Position numbers and translations under genes: made by a program
Origin: Bosea vestrisii
GTDB taxonomy: Bacteria > Pseudomonadota > Alphaproteobacteria > Rhizobiales > Beijerinckiaceae
Reading direction: 5' to 3'
Length of the DNA stretch: 64,000 bases
NCBI RefSeq assembly: GCF_030144325.1
Contig: NZ_CP126307.1
Location: 3,207,001-3,271,000, forward strand
Notes under the pieces: generated by a model
Told to the model about the DNA's origin: nothing
The model's database searches: none
What the model saw: the letters and a program-made list of their open reading frames with translations, nothing else
Part shown: positions 38,498 to 47,343 of the stretch, one piece after another
Numbering within the stretch: the stretch's first letter is position 1
How the letters are laid out: each line of letters starts with the position of its first letter

Positions 38498-38884
38498 TTA
38501 CCGGTCAGGTTGAACCAATCTGACCGGGTTCAGCTGCATGGTCCGGCGGAAACGCTTTTCGCCGAATGCAAGCTGGCCGCGGCGCAGTTCGCCGCTCCAG
38601 ACATGGCCGGCGTCGCTCTCGAAATAGAGCTGCGCCGCATCGACCTCGTAGCGGCCGCCATGACCTGGCGCCTGATCGCGCTGCTTGCCGAAGCGACCAT
38701 TGGGGCGAAGGTCGAGCCGGATGGCGCCGTCTTCGCTGATCCAGCGGCCGAGCACGGCAAGCTCGGCCTTGGTTAGCGGCTCCGGGACCTCGAGATCGAT
38801 CTCGAGCGGGCGGATCGACCGCTTGGCCGGCGTGATGATCGACGCGATCGCGCCGAGCGACTGGATGACCTGGCTGAAGGGCAT
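38498..38884 (-). CDS. Atu4866-like beta-barrel protein
   Basis: This 128-residue protein has a C-terminal part resembling the small Atu4866 family: GRWISEDGAIRLDLRPNGRF, RYEVDAAQLYFESDAGHVW and a terminal LAFGEKRFRR. The first 35 residues include a short amphipathic stretch (SLGAIASIITPAKRS). The function of the family is not known. A CTGACA-N6-TGTCAG dyad sits 50 bp upstream of the start. The assignment is by eye and moderate. Confidence 0.65.
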   Translation of the reverse strand: MPFSQVIQSLGAIASIITPAKRSIRPLEIDLEVPEPLTKAELAVLGRWISEDGAIRLDLRPNGRFGKQRDQAPGHGGRYEVDAAQLYFESDAGHVWSGELRRGQLAFGEKRFRRTMQLNPVRLVQPDR

Positions 38885-39184
38885 GATGTCCTCCTTTTGT
38901 TCAGGGTGTTGGGCGGTGCAGATAGCGCCGCCTCTGACAGGAACATGTCAGTAGTGACCGGCACAGGACGCCGGGGCGTTCGCCCCAGAGGTCCGCTGTT
39001 CAGCAACGCTGCCGGTATGGTCGGACAATGCACCGGCGCCGGCGAGACGCGGTAGACCGATCCGCCGCGATCATTGCCTGATCCTCCCGCGATGAGGCCA
39101 GGCTATCGCAAAACCCCGGTGCTTCCTTATATGAAAGTCCGAAGCTGAGGCGGCCGCCCGTCACTGGCGAAGGAGGATTCTCGC
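38885..39184. other. Divergent intergenic region between the Atu4866-like and AraC-type genes
   Basis: The 300-bp gap holds no gene. It contains the dyad at 38934-38951, a GC hairpin near 38981-38992 (GGGGCG-TTCG-CCCC) and a very strong ribosome site, AAGGAGGA, seven bases before the AraC-type start. An AT-rich TTCCTTATATGAAAG at about 39121-39135 could be part of a promoter for the AraC-type gene. Confidence 0.5.
38934..38951. promoter_or_regulatory. Candidate operator dyad
   Basis: CTGACA-GGAACA-TGTCAG is an inverted repeat with perfect 6-bp arms. It lies upstream of the leftward Atu4866-like gene, at a distance where a dimeric repressor could act. The adjacent AraC-type regulator is a possible binder, but TetR/MarR-type proteins use such sites too. 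Confidence 0.4.
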
Positions 39185-40083
39185 ATGACTCAGGTCGAGG
39201 AACTTGCCGCGCTGATCGCGCGTTTCGCGCCGACTGACGGTGTTCACGCGACGCCGATCCCGCGATTGAAAGTGGTCCGCCTTTCGCAGCCGAGCGAGCC
39301 GATGCACGGCCTGCACGAGCCGGCGCTCTGCATCATCGCCCAGGGCGCCAAGCAGGTGATCCTGGGTGACCGAATCTATCGCTACGATGCGGCCCACAGC
39401 CTCGTCGTCTCGCTCGATCTGCCCGTCATCGGCCAGGTCATCGAGGCGACGCCGGAAAAGCCCTATCTCTGCGTCAAGCTCGAGCTCGACCCGCTCGCCA
39501 TCAGTGCGCTCATGCTGGAAGCCGCCCCCTTGCCGAGCGGGAGTTGCCACCGGGTCCGGGCATGACAGTCAGCCCAATGACGCCAGCCCTGCTCGATGCC
39601 GTGCTCCGGCTGACCGGCCTGTTGGCTAATCCTGCGGACGTTCCGGTGCTTGCGCCCATGGCAGAGCGCGAAATCCTCTACCGTCTGCTCACCGGCGAGC
39701 AGGCGGCCCGCCTGCGCCAGATCGCGGTGGCCGAAAGCAAGCTACAGCAGGTCAACCGCGCCATCGGCTGGATCAAGCGCAACTACCGCAAGCCCTTCAG
39801 CGTCGAGATCGTCGCTGCGGAGGCGCGGATGAGCCCCTCTGCGCTGCACCTGCATTTCAAAGCGGTGACGACGATGAGCCCGCTGCAATACCAGAAGCAG
39901 CTCAGGCTACAGGAGGCACGCCGGTTGATCCTGGCCAATGCGCACGACGCAGCCTCGGCCAGTTTCGAGGTCGGCTATGAGAGCCCCTCGCAGTTCAGCC
40001 GCGAGTACAGCCGTCTGTTCGGTGCCCCGCCGCTGCGCGATGTCGCTCGTCTGCGCGGCGGCGAGGCCGTTTTCAGCGGCTGA
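39185..40083 (+). CDS. AraC-family regulator with AraC_N domain, broken by a frameshift
   Basis: The N-terminal cupin-like AraC_N domain (LKVVRLSQPSEPMHGLHEPALCIIAQGAKQV, split over residues 29-59) senses a ligand. The C-terminal helix-turn-helix pair (RKPFSVEIVAAEARMSPSAL and EVGYESPSQFSREYSRLFG) binds DNA. The frame breaks near 39540. Adding one G to GGG at 39539-39541 joins LPSG to ELPPGPGMTVSPMT and yields about 300 residues, the normal family length. A homopolymer sequencing error is likely. It is convergent with the chemoreceptor gene. Confidence 0.85.
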
Positions 40084-40091
40084 GAGAGCGC

Positions 40092-42161
40092 TCAGAACTC
40101 CTCCCACCCGGCATCGCTGACGCGGCCGTTGGCCGCCTTGCGGGCTGGTGCGTGTTGCGGAGCGGCCTTGCTCTGGGCGAAGGCGGCTTCGGCGAGCTGG
40201 CGCAGCCGTTCGGGCTCGGAGTCGCCACCGCTACCGCGGTTGGCCGAGCCGGCCGATCGTGGCGAGGCGCTGACAGGGCGTGCGGGCGCTCGCATTGCTG
40301 GGCGGGCCGCAGGGCCGGCGGAAAGCGATCCGGTCGCCGCGGCAAGGGTGTTGCCGCTCCCCGTGCGGAAGCTCGCGACCAGTGTGTTGAGTTCGCCGAT
40401 CCGGCCGGAGAGTGCGCCAGCGGAGGCGGCGCTCTGTTCGGCGAGTGCTGCGTTGGCCTGTGTCATCTCGTCGAGATGGGCGACCGCCTGGCTCATCTCG
40501 TCGATGCCATGCGCCTGCTCGGCCGAGGCCGCAGAGATCTCCTGGATCGTGCCGGTGACCTTCTGCGAGGCCGACAGGATCTTCTCCAGCGAGTCGCCGG
40601 CCCGGCGGACCAGCTTGACGCCGGTCTCGACCTCACTGTTCGAGGAGGAGATCAAACCGGAAATGTCCTTGGCCGCCTCGCTGGAGCGCTGGGCGAGCGT
40701 GCGGACTTCGCTGGCGACGACGGCGAAGCCCTTGCCGGCGTCGCCAGCGCGGGCGGCCTCGACCGCCGCGTTGAGCGCCAGCAGGTTGGTCTGGAAGGCG
40801 ATGTCGTCGATCACGCGGATGATGTCGGAAATCTTCTTCGAGGCCTGCTCGATCCGGGCCATGGCCGCAACCGCTTCGCCGGCGATGGCGCCGCCGTCCT
40901 GCGCCGCCTTCATCGCCTCCTCGGCGATCGCCGCGGCCTGGCGGGCGCCTTGCGCCGAAGCCTTCACCGAGGCTGCCAGTTCTTCCGTTGTCGCCGCGGT
41001 CTCCTCCAGAGACGATGCCTGCTCCTCGGTCCGCTTCGATAGGTCGTCGGCGCCCGTGTTGATCTCGCGCGCTGCCATGCCGACCTCCGAAGCGGTCGAC
41101 TGGATCGTCGAGACCGTCGCGGAAAGGCGATCAACGGCTTCGTTGAAATCGGCGCGCAGCTGCTCGTACTCCGCCGGGAAGGCATCTTCGATCCGGCAGG
41201 TCAGGTCCGCCTGGGCGAGGCGTTCCAGCCCAGAGGCAAGGGCGCGGACGATCGCCTCCTGCTGCCGTGCATGGTCGCGCTGCTGCTCCGTTGCGCGCTC
41301 ACGCTCGGCCTGGTTGCTGCGGCGCTCGGAGTCGCTGCGTTCCGACTGCTCCGTCGCTTCGGTTTCCAGCCGCGCCTTCTCGATTGCGGCCTGGCGCAGG
41401 ATGGCGACCGCATCGGCCATGGCCGCGACCTCGTCACCGCTACGCAGCTTCGGCGGCTCGCTGGCGAGGTCGCCGGCAGCCAGCTTCAGCATCGTTTCCT
41501 TGAGCTGGCCGAGCGGCCTCAGCATCCTGCGTGTCAGCCAGAACAGCAATGCTCCGCCGATCGCGGCGATCACAAGGCCTGCGGCGATGTTGTTGCGGAT
41601 CATCTCGTCGATGACGGTAAGGAAATCCGATTGCTTGATGCCGACATACAGAATGCCGATCACCGCGTTGTTCGACGTCTGGACGATCGGCTCGTAGATG
41701 GTGAAATAGGGAACGCCGAGGATGTCGGCGGCGCCGGAATAGGTCCTGCGATCCTTGAAGACGGAATCGTAAGCCGGGCCCTGCGCCAACTTGGTGCCGA
41801 CCGCGCGCGAGCCGTCCGGCTTCTGAACGTTGGTCGAGACACGCGTGTCGCCCATGAACACGGTCGCCGTCCCGCCGGAGAGCGCCTTGACCTTGTCGAC
41901 CGCGGCGAAGTTGCCGTTCACCAGCTCGGGGCCGAAATAGAGCTTGTCTCCCTCGAGCCGCGGTTCACCCTTGGACGTCAGGACATCGCGCAACAGGTTG
42001 CTGTTGACGACCAGGCTGGCCTGAGCCCGTTCGCGCATCGCGCTGTCGGCAGCGCGGATCGACAGGACGACCGACGCAGCCACTGCGGCGGCGATGATGA
42101 TGATCCCGAGGATGGCGAGCCGGTTCGAGATGGGTAGCCAGAGCGAGGCGAGCTTCTTCAC
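40092..42161 (-). CDS. Methyl-accepting chemotaxis protein with periplasmic Cache domain
   Basis: This transmembrane chemoreceptor signals to CheA. The 689-residue product has a first membrane helix at about residues 14-36 (AILGIIIIAAAVAASVVL), a periplasmic Cache domain (GDTRVSTNVQKPDGSRAVGT and PYFTIYEPI), a second helix near 195-213, HAMP, and a cytoplasmic signalling domain with the conserved tip DDIAFQTNLLALNAAVEAA and GFAVVASEVRTLAQRS. The GTG at 42161 has AAGGAG six bases upstream and is preferred over a start 12 codons earlier. No che operon is nearby, so it probably serves a remote array. Confidence 0.93.
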   Translation of the reverse strand: MKKLASLWLPISNRLAILGIIIIAAAVAASVVLSIRAADSAMRERAQASLVVNSNLLRDVLTSKGEPRLEGDKLYFGPELVNGNFAAVDKVKALSGGTATVFMGDTRVSTNVQKPDGSRAVGTKLAQGPAYDSVFKDRRTYSGAADILGVPYFTIYEPIVQTSNNAVIGILYVGIKQSDFLTVIDEMIRNNIAAGLVIAAIGGALLFWLTRRMLRPLGQLKETMLKLAAGDLASEPPKLRSGDEVAAMADAVAILRQAAIEKARLETEATEQSERSDSERRSNQAERERATEQQRDHARQQEAIVRALASGLERLAQADLTCRIEDAFPAEYEQLRADFNEAVDRLSATVSTIQSTASEVGMAAREINTGADDLSKRTEEQASSLEETAATTEELAASVKASAQGARQAAAIAEEAMKAAQDGGAIAGEAVAAMARIEQASKKISDIIRVIDDIAFQTNLLALNAAVEAARAGDAGKGFAVVASEVRTLAQRSSEAAKDISGLISSSNSEVETGVKLVRRAGDSLEKILSASQKVTGTIQEISAASAEQAHGIDEMSQAVAHLDEMTQANAALAEQSAASAGALSGRIGELNTLVASFRTGSGNTLAAATGSLSAGPAARPAMRAPARPVSASPRSAGSANRGSGGDSEPERLRQLAEAAFAQSKAAPQHAPARKAANGRVSDAGWEEF

Positions 42162-42333
42162 GAGCGGCTCCTTGAGTTTGCCGGGGCAGGCTGGCACGCA
42201 AGGAGGTCTCTAAACTGGTAAATTTCGTTTTAAAGGGTGCCATTTCGGCCTGCAAACCAAGACTTTCAGGCCATTTCGGTGCTGTTTCCGAGCGATTTCC
42301 GGATTCATGCGTGCAGTCCAGAAAGGCACTCGC

Positions 42334-43278
42334 CTACAGGTTGAAGACACGATGCGGGACGAATTCGCCCTGCGCAATCGAGCCGGTGGCGATCAAGACG
42401 CCGCCACTCACGGCATAGACCGCCTCCGCTTCCAGCGGCGCATCGCGACCGCGCAGCAGCACGCTCTGGCCGCGCTTGAGCCTGAGCGCAGCGTCACGGT
42501 GCACGGTGATCTCGGGGATCAGCGCCAGCGCCGCCGAAACCGGCAGCAGGGCCTCCGCGGCGTTGTCGCCGTCGCGCAGCGCCTCTACCGTTGCCGCCTC
42601 CGTGACCGCGAACGGCCCGACGCGGGTCCGGCGCAGATGCGCGACATGGCCGAGGCAACCGAGCGCCAGGCCGAGATCGCGGGCGATGGCGCGGACATAG
42701 GTGCCCTTGCCGCATTCGGCTTCGAAGGTCGTGGTCGGACCGTCGTGCCGGACGATGCGCAGCGCGGTGATCTCGACCGGGCGCGCCTGCAGCGTCACTT
42801 CTTCGCCGTCGCGGGCAAGGTCGTAGGCGCGCTCGCCGGCGATCTTGATCGCCGAGAACTTCGGCGGCACCTGCTGGATCGTCCCGGTGAAGCGCGGCAG
42901 CAGCGCAGCGATCGCGGCTTCGTCGGGACGATCCTCAGAGGTCGCGACAACGCGGCCCTCGGTGTCGTCGGTGTCGGTCTGCGAGCCCCAGGCGACGGTG
43001 AACTCATAGGCCTTGCGCCCGTCCATCACGAAGGGGACGGTCTTGGTCGCCTCGCCGAGTGCGATCGGCAGGAGGCCTGAAGCGAGCGGATCGAGCGTAC
43101 CGGCATGGCCGGCCTTCTTGGCGCTAAAGGCGCGCTTGACTACTGCAACGGCGTGGGTCGAGGTCATGCCGACCGGCTTGTCGAGCACGACCCAGCCATG
43201 CACGTCGCGCTTCTTCGGGCGCGGCGCGGGCGCCTGCTGCGACTCCTCCGCCGCGGGTTGGCTGGTGGCCTCAGTCAT
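42334..43278 (-). CDS. truB: tRNA pseudouridine-55 synthase
   Basis: TruB makes pseudouridine 55 in the T-loop of tRNAs and also acts as a tRNA chaperone. The 314-residue protein has a disordered N-tail and the catalytic block GHAGTLDPLASGLL with D63. VPPKFSAIKIAGERAYDLAR and CGKGTYVRAIARDLG follow. Its start overlaps the rbfA end, continuing the rimP-to-truB operon. The usual next gene, rpsO, is displaced by about 9 kb. Confidence 0.96.
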   Translation of the reverse strand: MTEATSQPAAEESQQAPAPRPKKRDVHGWVVLDKPVGMTSTHAVAVVKRAFSAKKAGHAGTLDPLASGLLPIALGEATKTVPFVMDGRKAYEFTVAWGSQTDTDDTEGRVVATSEDRPDEAAIAALLPRFTGTIQQVPPKFSAIKIAGERAYDLARDGEEVTLQARPVEITALRIVRHDGPTTTFEAECGKGTYVRAIARDLGLALGCLGHVAHLRRTRVGPFAVTEAATVEALRDGDNAAEALLPVSAALALIPEITVHRDAALRLKRGQSVLLRGRDAPLEAEAVYAVSGGVLIATGSIAQGEFVPHRVFNL

Positions 43279-43705
43279 CACTCTGATCGTCCTGCTGAAT
43301 CCGCAGCGGCTGCTTCAAGATGTCCTGGCGCACCTTGTCCGAATAGAGCAGCGCATCGACGCGCTCGGCCTCGGCGAAGCTCTCATCCTGCAGGAAGCGG
43401 ACGTTCGGCGCGTATTTCAGATTCACGCGATGGGCGATCTCGCCGCGGATGTAGCGCGTATGGCCGCTCAGCGCCTTCAGCACCGGCGCGACGTCCTGGC
43501 CGCCGAGCGGCATGATGTAGCAGGTCGCGAGCTTGAGATCGGGCGAGAGCCGGACCTCCGGCACGGTGATGACGTATTTGGCGAGGACGTCGTCATGGAT
43601 GTCGCCGCGCGCCAGCATCTCGGCCAGCGCATGCCGGATCAGTTCGCCGACGCGCAATTGCCGCTGTGAGGGCCCGGAGCCCTGTGAATTGGGTTTCTTT
43701 GCCAT
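43271..43705 (-). CDS. rbfA: Ribosome-binding factor A
   Basis: RbfA is a KH-fold factor for late 30S maturation and cold adaptation. The 144-residue protein shows RVGELIRHALAEMLARGDI, VPEVRLSPDLKLATCYIMPLGG and PNVRFLQDESFAEAERVDALL. Its tail is acidic. It lies between infB and truB, overlapping the latter, as in most bacteria. Confidence 0.95.
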   Translation of the reverse strand: MAKKPNSQGSGPSQRQLRVGELIRHALAEMLARGDIHDDVLAKYVITVPEVRLSPDLKLATCYIMPLGGQDVAPVLKALSGHTRYIRGEIAHRVNLKYAPNVRFLQDESFAEAERVDALLYSDKVRQDILKQPLRIQQDDQSDD

Positions 43706-43752
43706 TGTTCTCGTTCTCCGGGATCGGACCGGACGGACGGGTTTGAAACGTC

Positions 43753-43776
43753 ATGGCCGGGCGAAAGCCCGGCCAT
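43753..43776 (-). other. infB-rbfA intercistronic hairpin
   Basis: ATGGCCGGGC and GCCCGGCCAT form a perfect 10-bp stem closed by a GAAA-type tetraloop. There is no T-tract on either strand. It may slow 3' decay or allow processing between infB and rbfA rather than terminate transcription. Confidence 0.6.
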
Positions 43777-43805
43777 CTGGAATATCCGGGGAGCAAGCGG
43801 GCTGA

Positions 43806-46640
43806 TCAGAGCGTCCGCTTGATCTCCTCGACGCGATAGCACTCGATCACGTCGCCAGCGCGCATGTCCTGGTAGTTCTCGAAAGACATGCCGCACTCCT
43901 GGCCCGCCACCACTTCCTTGGCGTCGTCCTTGAAGCGCTTGAGCTGGCTGAGCTTGCCCTCGTGGACCACGACGTTGTCGCGGATCAGGCGGACATTGGC
44001 GCCGCGCTCGATCGTGCCGTCGGTGACCCGGCAGCCGGCGATCTTGCCGACCTTCGAGACGTTGAAGATCTCGAGGATCTGGGCGTTGCCGAGCATGGTC
44101 TCGCGCAGGGTCGGGGCCAGCAGGCCCGACATCGCCGCCTTCACGTCATCCACGAGATTGTAGATGATGTTGTAGTAGCGGATTTCGACGCCGGCCCGTT
44201 CGGCCGCCTCCCGCGCTTCCTTATGGGCACGGACATTGAAGCCGATCACGGCGGCGCCCGAAGCCTGGGCGAGCGTGACATCGGATTCGGTGATTCCGCC
44301 GACGCCGGACGAGAGCACGCGGGCGCGGACCTCGTCATTGCCGACCTTTTCGAGCGTGCCGACGATGGCCTCGACCGAACCCTGCACGTCGCCCTTGACG
44401 ACGAGCGGGAATTCCTTGCGGCCAGCGCCTTCCTTGAGGTCGCGCATCATCTCGGCGAGCGAGCGGCCGGCGGCCGATCCGCCGCCGCGTGCGGCGATAC
44501 GGTCGCGCTTCTGGCGCTCACGATAGTCGGTGATCTCGCGGGCGCGCGCCTCGGATTCGACCACCGCGACGCGGTCGCCGGCCTCGGGCGTGCCGTTGAA
44601 GCCGAGAACTTCGACCGGGAGCGACGGCAGCGCCTCCTTGATGTGGGCGCCGGTATCGCCGATCAGGGCGCGGACGCGACCCCATTCCGAGCCGGCGACG
44701 ATGATGTCGCCGGTGCGCAGCGTGCCGCGCTGGACCAGCACGGTCGCGACCGGGCCGCGGCCACGGTCGAGCTTGGCCTCGATCACGGTGCCTTCGGCGG
44801 CTCGCTCGGGATTGGACTTCAGGTCGAGCAGCTCGGCCTGAAGGGCGATCGCCTCGAGCAGCTTGTCGAGGTTCTTGCCTGTCTTGGCCGAAACCTCGAT
44901 CTCCAGCGTCTCGCCGCCGAGCGTCTCGACCTGGATCTCGTATTGCAGCAGCTCGGAGCGCACGCGGTCCGGGTTGGCGTCCGCCTTGTCGATCTTGTTG
45001 ATCGCCACGATCAGCGGCACCTTGGCCGCCTTGGCGTGGTTGATGGCCTCGACCGTCTGCGGCATGACGCCGTCATCGGCCGCGACGACCAGCACGACGA
45101 CGTCGGTCACCTTGGCGCCGCGGGCGCGCATCGCCGTGAAGGCGGCGTGGCCCGGCGTGTCGATGAAGGTCACCTTCGCGCCAGCCGGCGTCGTCACCTG
45201 ATAGGCGCCGATATGCTGGGTGATGCCACCGGCTTCGCCGGTGACGACATGGGTCTGCCGGATCGCGTCGAGCAGCGAGGTCTTGCCGTGGTCGACATGG
45301 CCCATGATGGTCACGACAGCAGGACGCGAAACCAGGGTCTCGTCGGTGTCCGGCGTGTCGAACAGGCCTTCCTCGACGTCGGATTCGGCGACGCGCTTGA
45401 CGGTGTGGCCCATTTCCTCGGCCACGAGCTGGGCGGTGTCGGCGTCGATCACATCGGTGATCTTGTGCATCGCGCCCTGCTTCATCAGCAGTCGGATGAC
45501 GTCGACGCCCCGCTCGGTCATGCGGTTGGCGAGTTCCTGGATGGTGATCGTCTCCGGGATGATCACCTCGCGCATCACGCGTTCCTTGGCGACGTCCGAA
45601 GCACGGTGGCCGGTCATGCGCTGCACGCGCCGGCGGAAGGAGGCGAGCGAGCGGGTCCGCTCATCGTCTCCGCCGGTCGCGGTCGACAGCGTCAGGCGGC
45701 CGCGCGGCTTCTCGCCGACCTTCGGCGTCTTGGGCGCAGGGGCCGGTGCGCCTCGGGGCGCGCCGGGAGCGCCACCGGGACGGCGGAAAGCGGGACGCGC
45801 CTCGCCGTCATCGGGACGGCTGCGCGGTGCGCCTGCTGAAGAGGGCGCCTGCCGAGCGGGCCGCGCGACGAGCGGCTCGGCCGTCGCATTGGCGTCGGGG
45901 CGCGGCGGCCGCGGCGGGTCGGCACGCGGACGGCGGACATCGAGGCTCGGTGGCCTTGCGCCGACATCACGCATCGGCGGACGCGGCCCACCGAATTCGC
46001 GCGATTCCCGTGGGCCCGACGGAGCCGGGCGCGGCGTCTGTACGTAGGTCGAAGCGGCGGGAGCGGCCGTGGGCGCTGCGTCGCGCACCGGCGCGGGCCG
46101 CGGCGGCGCAGCTTCCTCGTTCATGCGCTGGCGGGCTGCGCTTTCGGCGCGGCGCTTGTGCTCGTCTTCCTGCCGACGGCGGTCTTCTTCCTCGCGCTGG
46201 CGGGCCTGGGCGGCGTCGCGCTCGGCGCGTTCACGCTGTTCGCGGGCGGCGCGCTGGCGCGCTTCCTCCTCGGCGTGGGAGCGGGCTTCAGCCTCGCTGG
46301 CGCGCGCATCGGAGAGGGCGCGCTGGCGCGCGTCCTTCTCGTCGTCCGAGAGCGTGCGCAGCAACATGCCGCTGGCCGGCCGGTTGACCTGCGGCGCTGC
46401 CTGAGGCGGCTGCGGCCGCGTGGGAGCCGGAGCCTGGGGCGGCTGGGGCGCGCGTGCTACAGGAGCCGGCGCGGGCTCGTGGCCAGCGGCGCGGCGCTTG
46501 ACCTCAACGACGACCTGCTTCGAGCGCCCATGCGAGAAGCTCTGCCGGACCGTGCTCTGTTCGACAGGCCGCTTCAGCGACAACGTCTTGGGAGGCGTCA
46601 CGCTCAAGGTCTTGTCGCCGGGGGTCTTGGTATCACTCAT
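43806..46640 (-). CDS. infB: Translation initiation factor IF-2
   Basis: IF-2 is the GTPase that positions initiator tRNA and joins subunits. The 944-residue protein has a long low-complexity N-terminal third: an alanine/arginine/glutamate-rich coiled-coil region and proline-rich segments. IF2_N follows, then the G domain with GHVDHGKT at 447-454, DTPGHAAF and NKIDKADANPDRV, and then domains II, III and the C-terminal fMet-tRNA-binding domain. The start overlaps the ylxR end by 4 bp. Confidence 0.97.
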   Translation of the reverse strand: MSDTKTPGDKTLSVTPPKTLSLKRPVEQSTVRQSFSHGRSKQVVVEVKRRAAGHEPAPAPVARAPQPPQAPAPTRPQPPQAAPQVNRPASGMLLRTLSDDEKDARQRALSDARASEAEARSHAEEEARQRAAREQRERAERDAAQARQREEEDRRRQEDEHKRRAESAARQRMNEEAAPPRPAPVRDAAPTAAPAASTYVQTPRPAPSGPRESREFGGPRPPMRDVGARPPSLDVRRPRADPPRPPRPDANATAEPLVARPARQAPSSAGAPRSRPDDGEARPAFRRPGGAPGAPRGAPAPAPKTPKVGEKPRGRLTLSTATGGDDERTRSLASFRRRVQRMTGHRASDVAKERVMREVIIPETITIQELANRMTERGVDVIRLLMKQGAMHKITDVIDADTAQLVAEEMGHTVKRVAESDVEEGLFDTPDTDETLVSRPAVVTIMGHVDHGKTSLLDAIRQTHVVTGEAGGITQHIGAYQVTTPAGAKVTFIDTPGHAAFTAMRARGAKVTDVVVLVVAADDGVMPQTVEAINHAKAAKVPLIVAINKIDKADANPDRVRSELLQYEIQVETLGGETLEIEVSAKTGKNLDKLLEAIALQAELLDLKSNPERAAEGTVIEAKLDRGRGPVATVLVQRGTLRTGDIIVAGSEWGRVRALIGDTGAHIKEALPSLPVEVLGFNGTPEAGDRVAVVESEARAREITDYRERQKRDRIAARGGGSAAGRSLAEMMRDLKEGAGRKEFPLVVKGDVQGSVEAIVGTLEKVGNDEVRARVLSSGVGGITESDVTLAQASGAAVIGFNVRAHKEAREAAERAGVEIRYYNIIYNLVDDVKAAMSGLLAPTLRETMLGNAQILEIFNVSKVGKIAGCRVTDGTIERGANVRLIRDNVVVHEGKLSQLKRFKDDAKEVVAGQECGMSFENYQDMRAGDVIECYRVEEIKRTL

Positions 46641-47326
46641 TCCGCGTTCGGTCCTACCGGTTCGGTCTTCGTCTGGTCACGTGCGTCGGATTCAGTCGGG
46701 TCCATGAACGCCGTTTCGCCAGCATCGTTCGTCCGAAACCGGACGAGCCGACGCCAGCGCGCGAGGAAACCCTCAGTCGCCGGACCCGGAGCAAGCGCTG
46801 CATGTATCACATGCTCACGCCCGAGCGCCAGTTCCAGTTCGGCCGAGGCGAAAATCGCCACGACCGGTATCTCTTTGGGCGTCGACGCCCGTCGGAGCGC
46901 CTGGCCGATCTTGCGTCTGCCGTCCTCGGCGCCGTCGCTGGCGGCGATCACCGCGGCTGTGCGCCCGGCTCCCGCCTGTGCCTCGACCTTGGCAAAGCCG
47001 GTCGAGACCAGCCCTGCCTTGTTCGCCATGGCAAGCGCCTGGATCGCGTCCCTGACCAGCAAGGCATCGACCTCGGCGGCGAGATCAGGCGAAACCGCGA
47101 CCTTCACCTTCAGCGAGCGCTCGAAGGCGCGCCGCTTCACCGCTTCGCCGACTGCCGCAGCGCTGAGAGAGACCCAGACGCCGCGTCCCGGCAATTTGCG
47201 CCTGATGTCCGGCACCAGCACGTCGCCGGGGCCGACCACGAAGCGGATCAAATCCTCCGGCGCCCGCGCCTGCCGCGTCACCGCGCAGGTCCGTTCCGGC
47301 CCCTCGCGCAGGCCGCGCCGGCTCAT
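46637..47326 (-). CDS. ylxR: YlxR/DUF448 RNA-binding protein with an L7Ae-like C-terminal domain
   Basis: The 229-residue protein joins an N-terminal YlxR (DUF448) domain, RTCAVTRQARAPEDLIRFV with GRGVWVSLS, to a ribosomal L7Ae-like domain (about 95-190). This fusion is common in alphaproteobacteria, where shorter YlxR proteins occur in other phyla. Both parts bind RNA or nucleoid-related targets. The location between nusA and infB is fixed across bacteria. The exact role is unknown. Confidence 0.9.
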   Translation of the reverse strand: MSRRGLREGPERTCAVTRQARAPEDLIRFVVGPGDVLVPDIRRKLPGRGVWVSLSAAAVGEAVKRRAFERSLKVKVAVSPDLAAEVDALLVRDAIQALAMANKAGLVSTGFAKVEAQAGAGRTAAVIAASDGAEDGRRKIGQALRRASTPKEIPVVAIFASAELELALGREHVIHAALAPGPATEGFLARWRRLVRFRTNDAGETAFMDPTESDARDQTKTEPVGPNAE

Positions 47327-47343
47327 CTCGATGTCGCTCCGGC

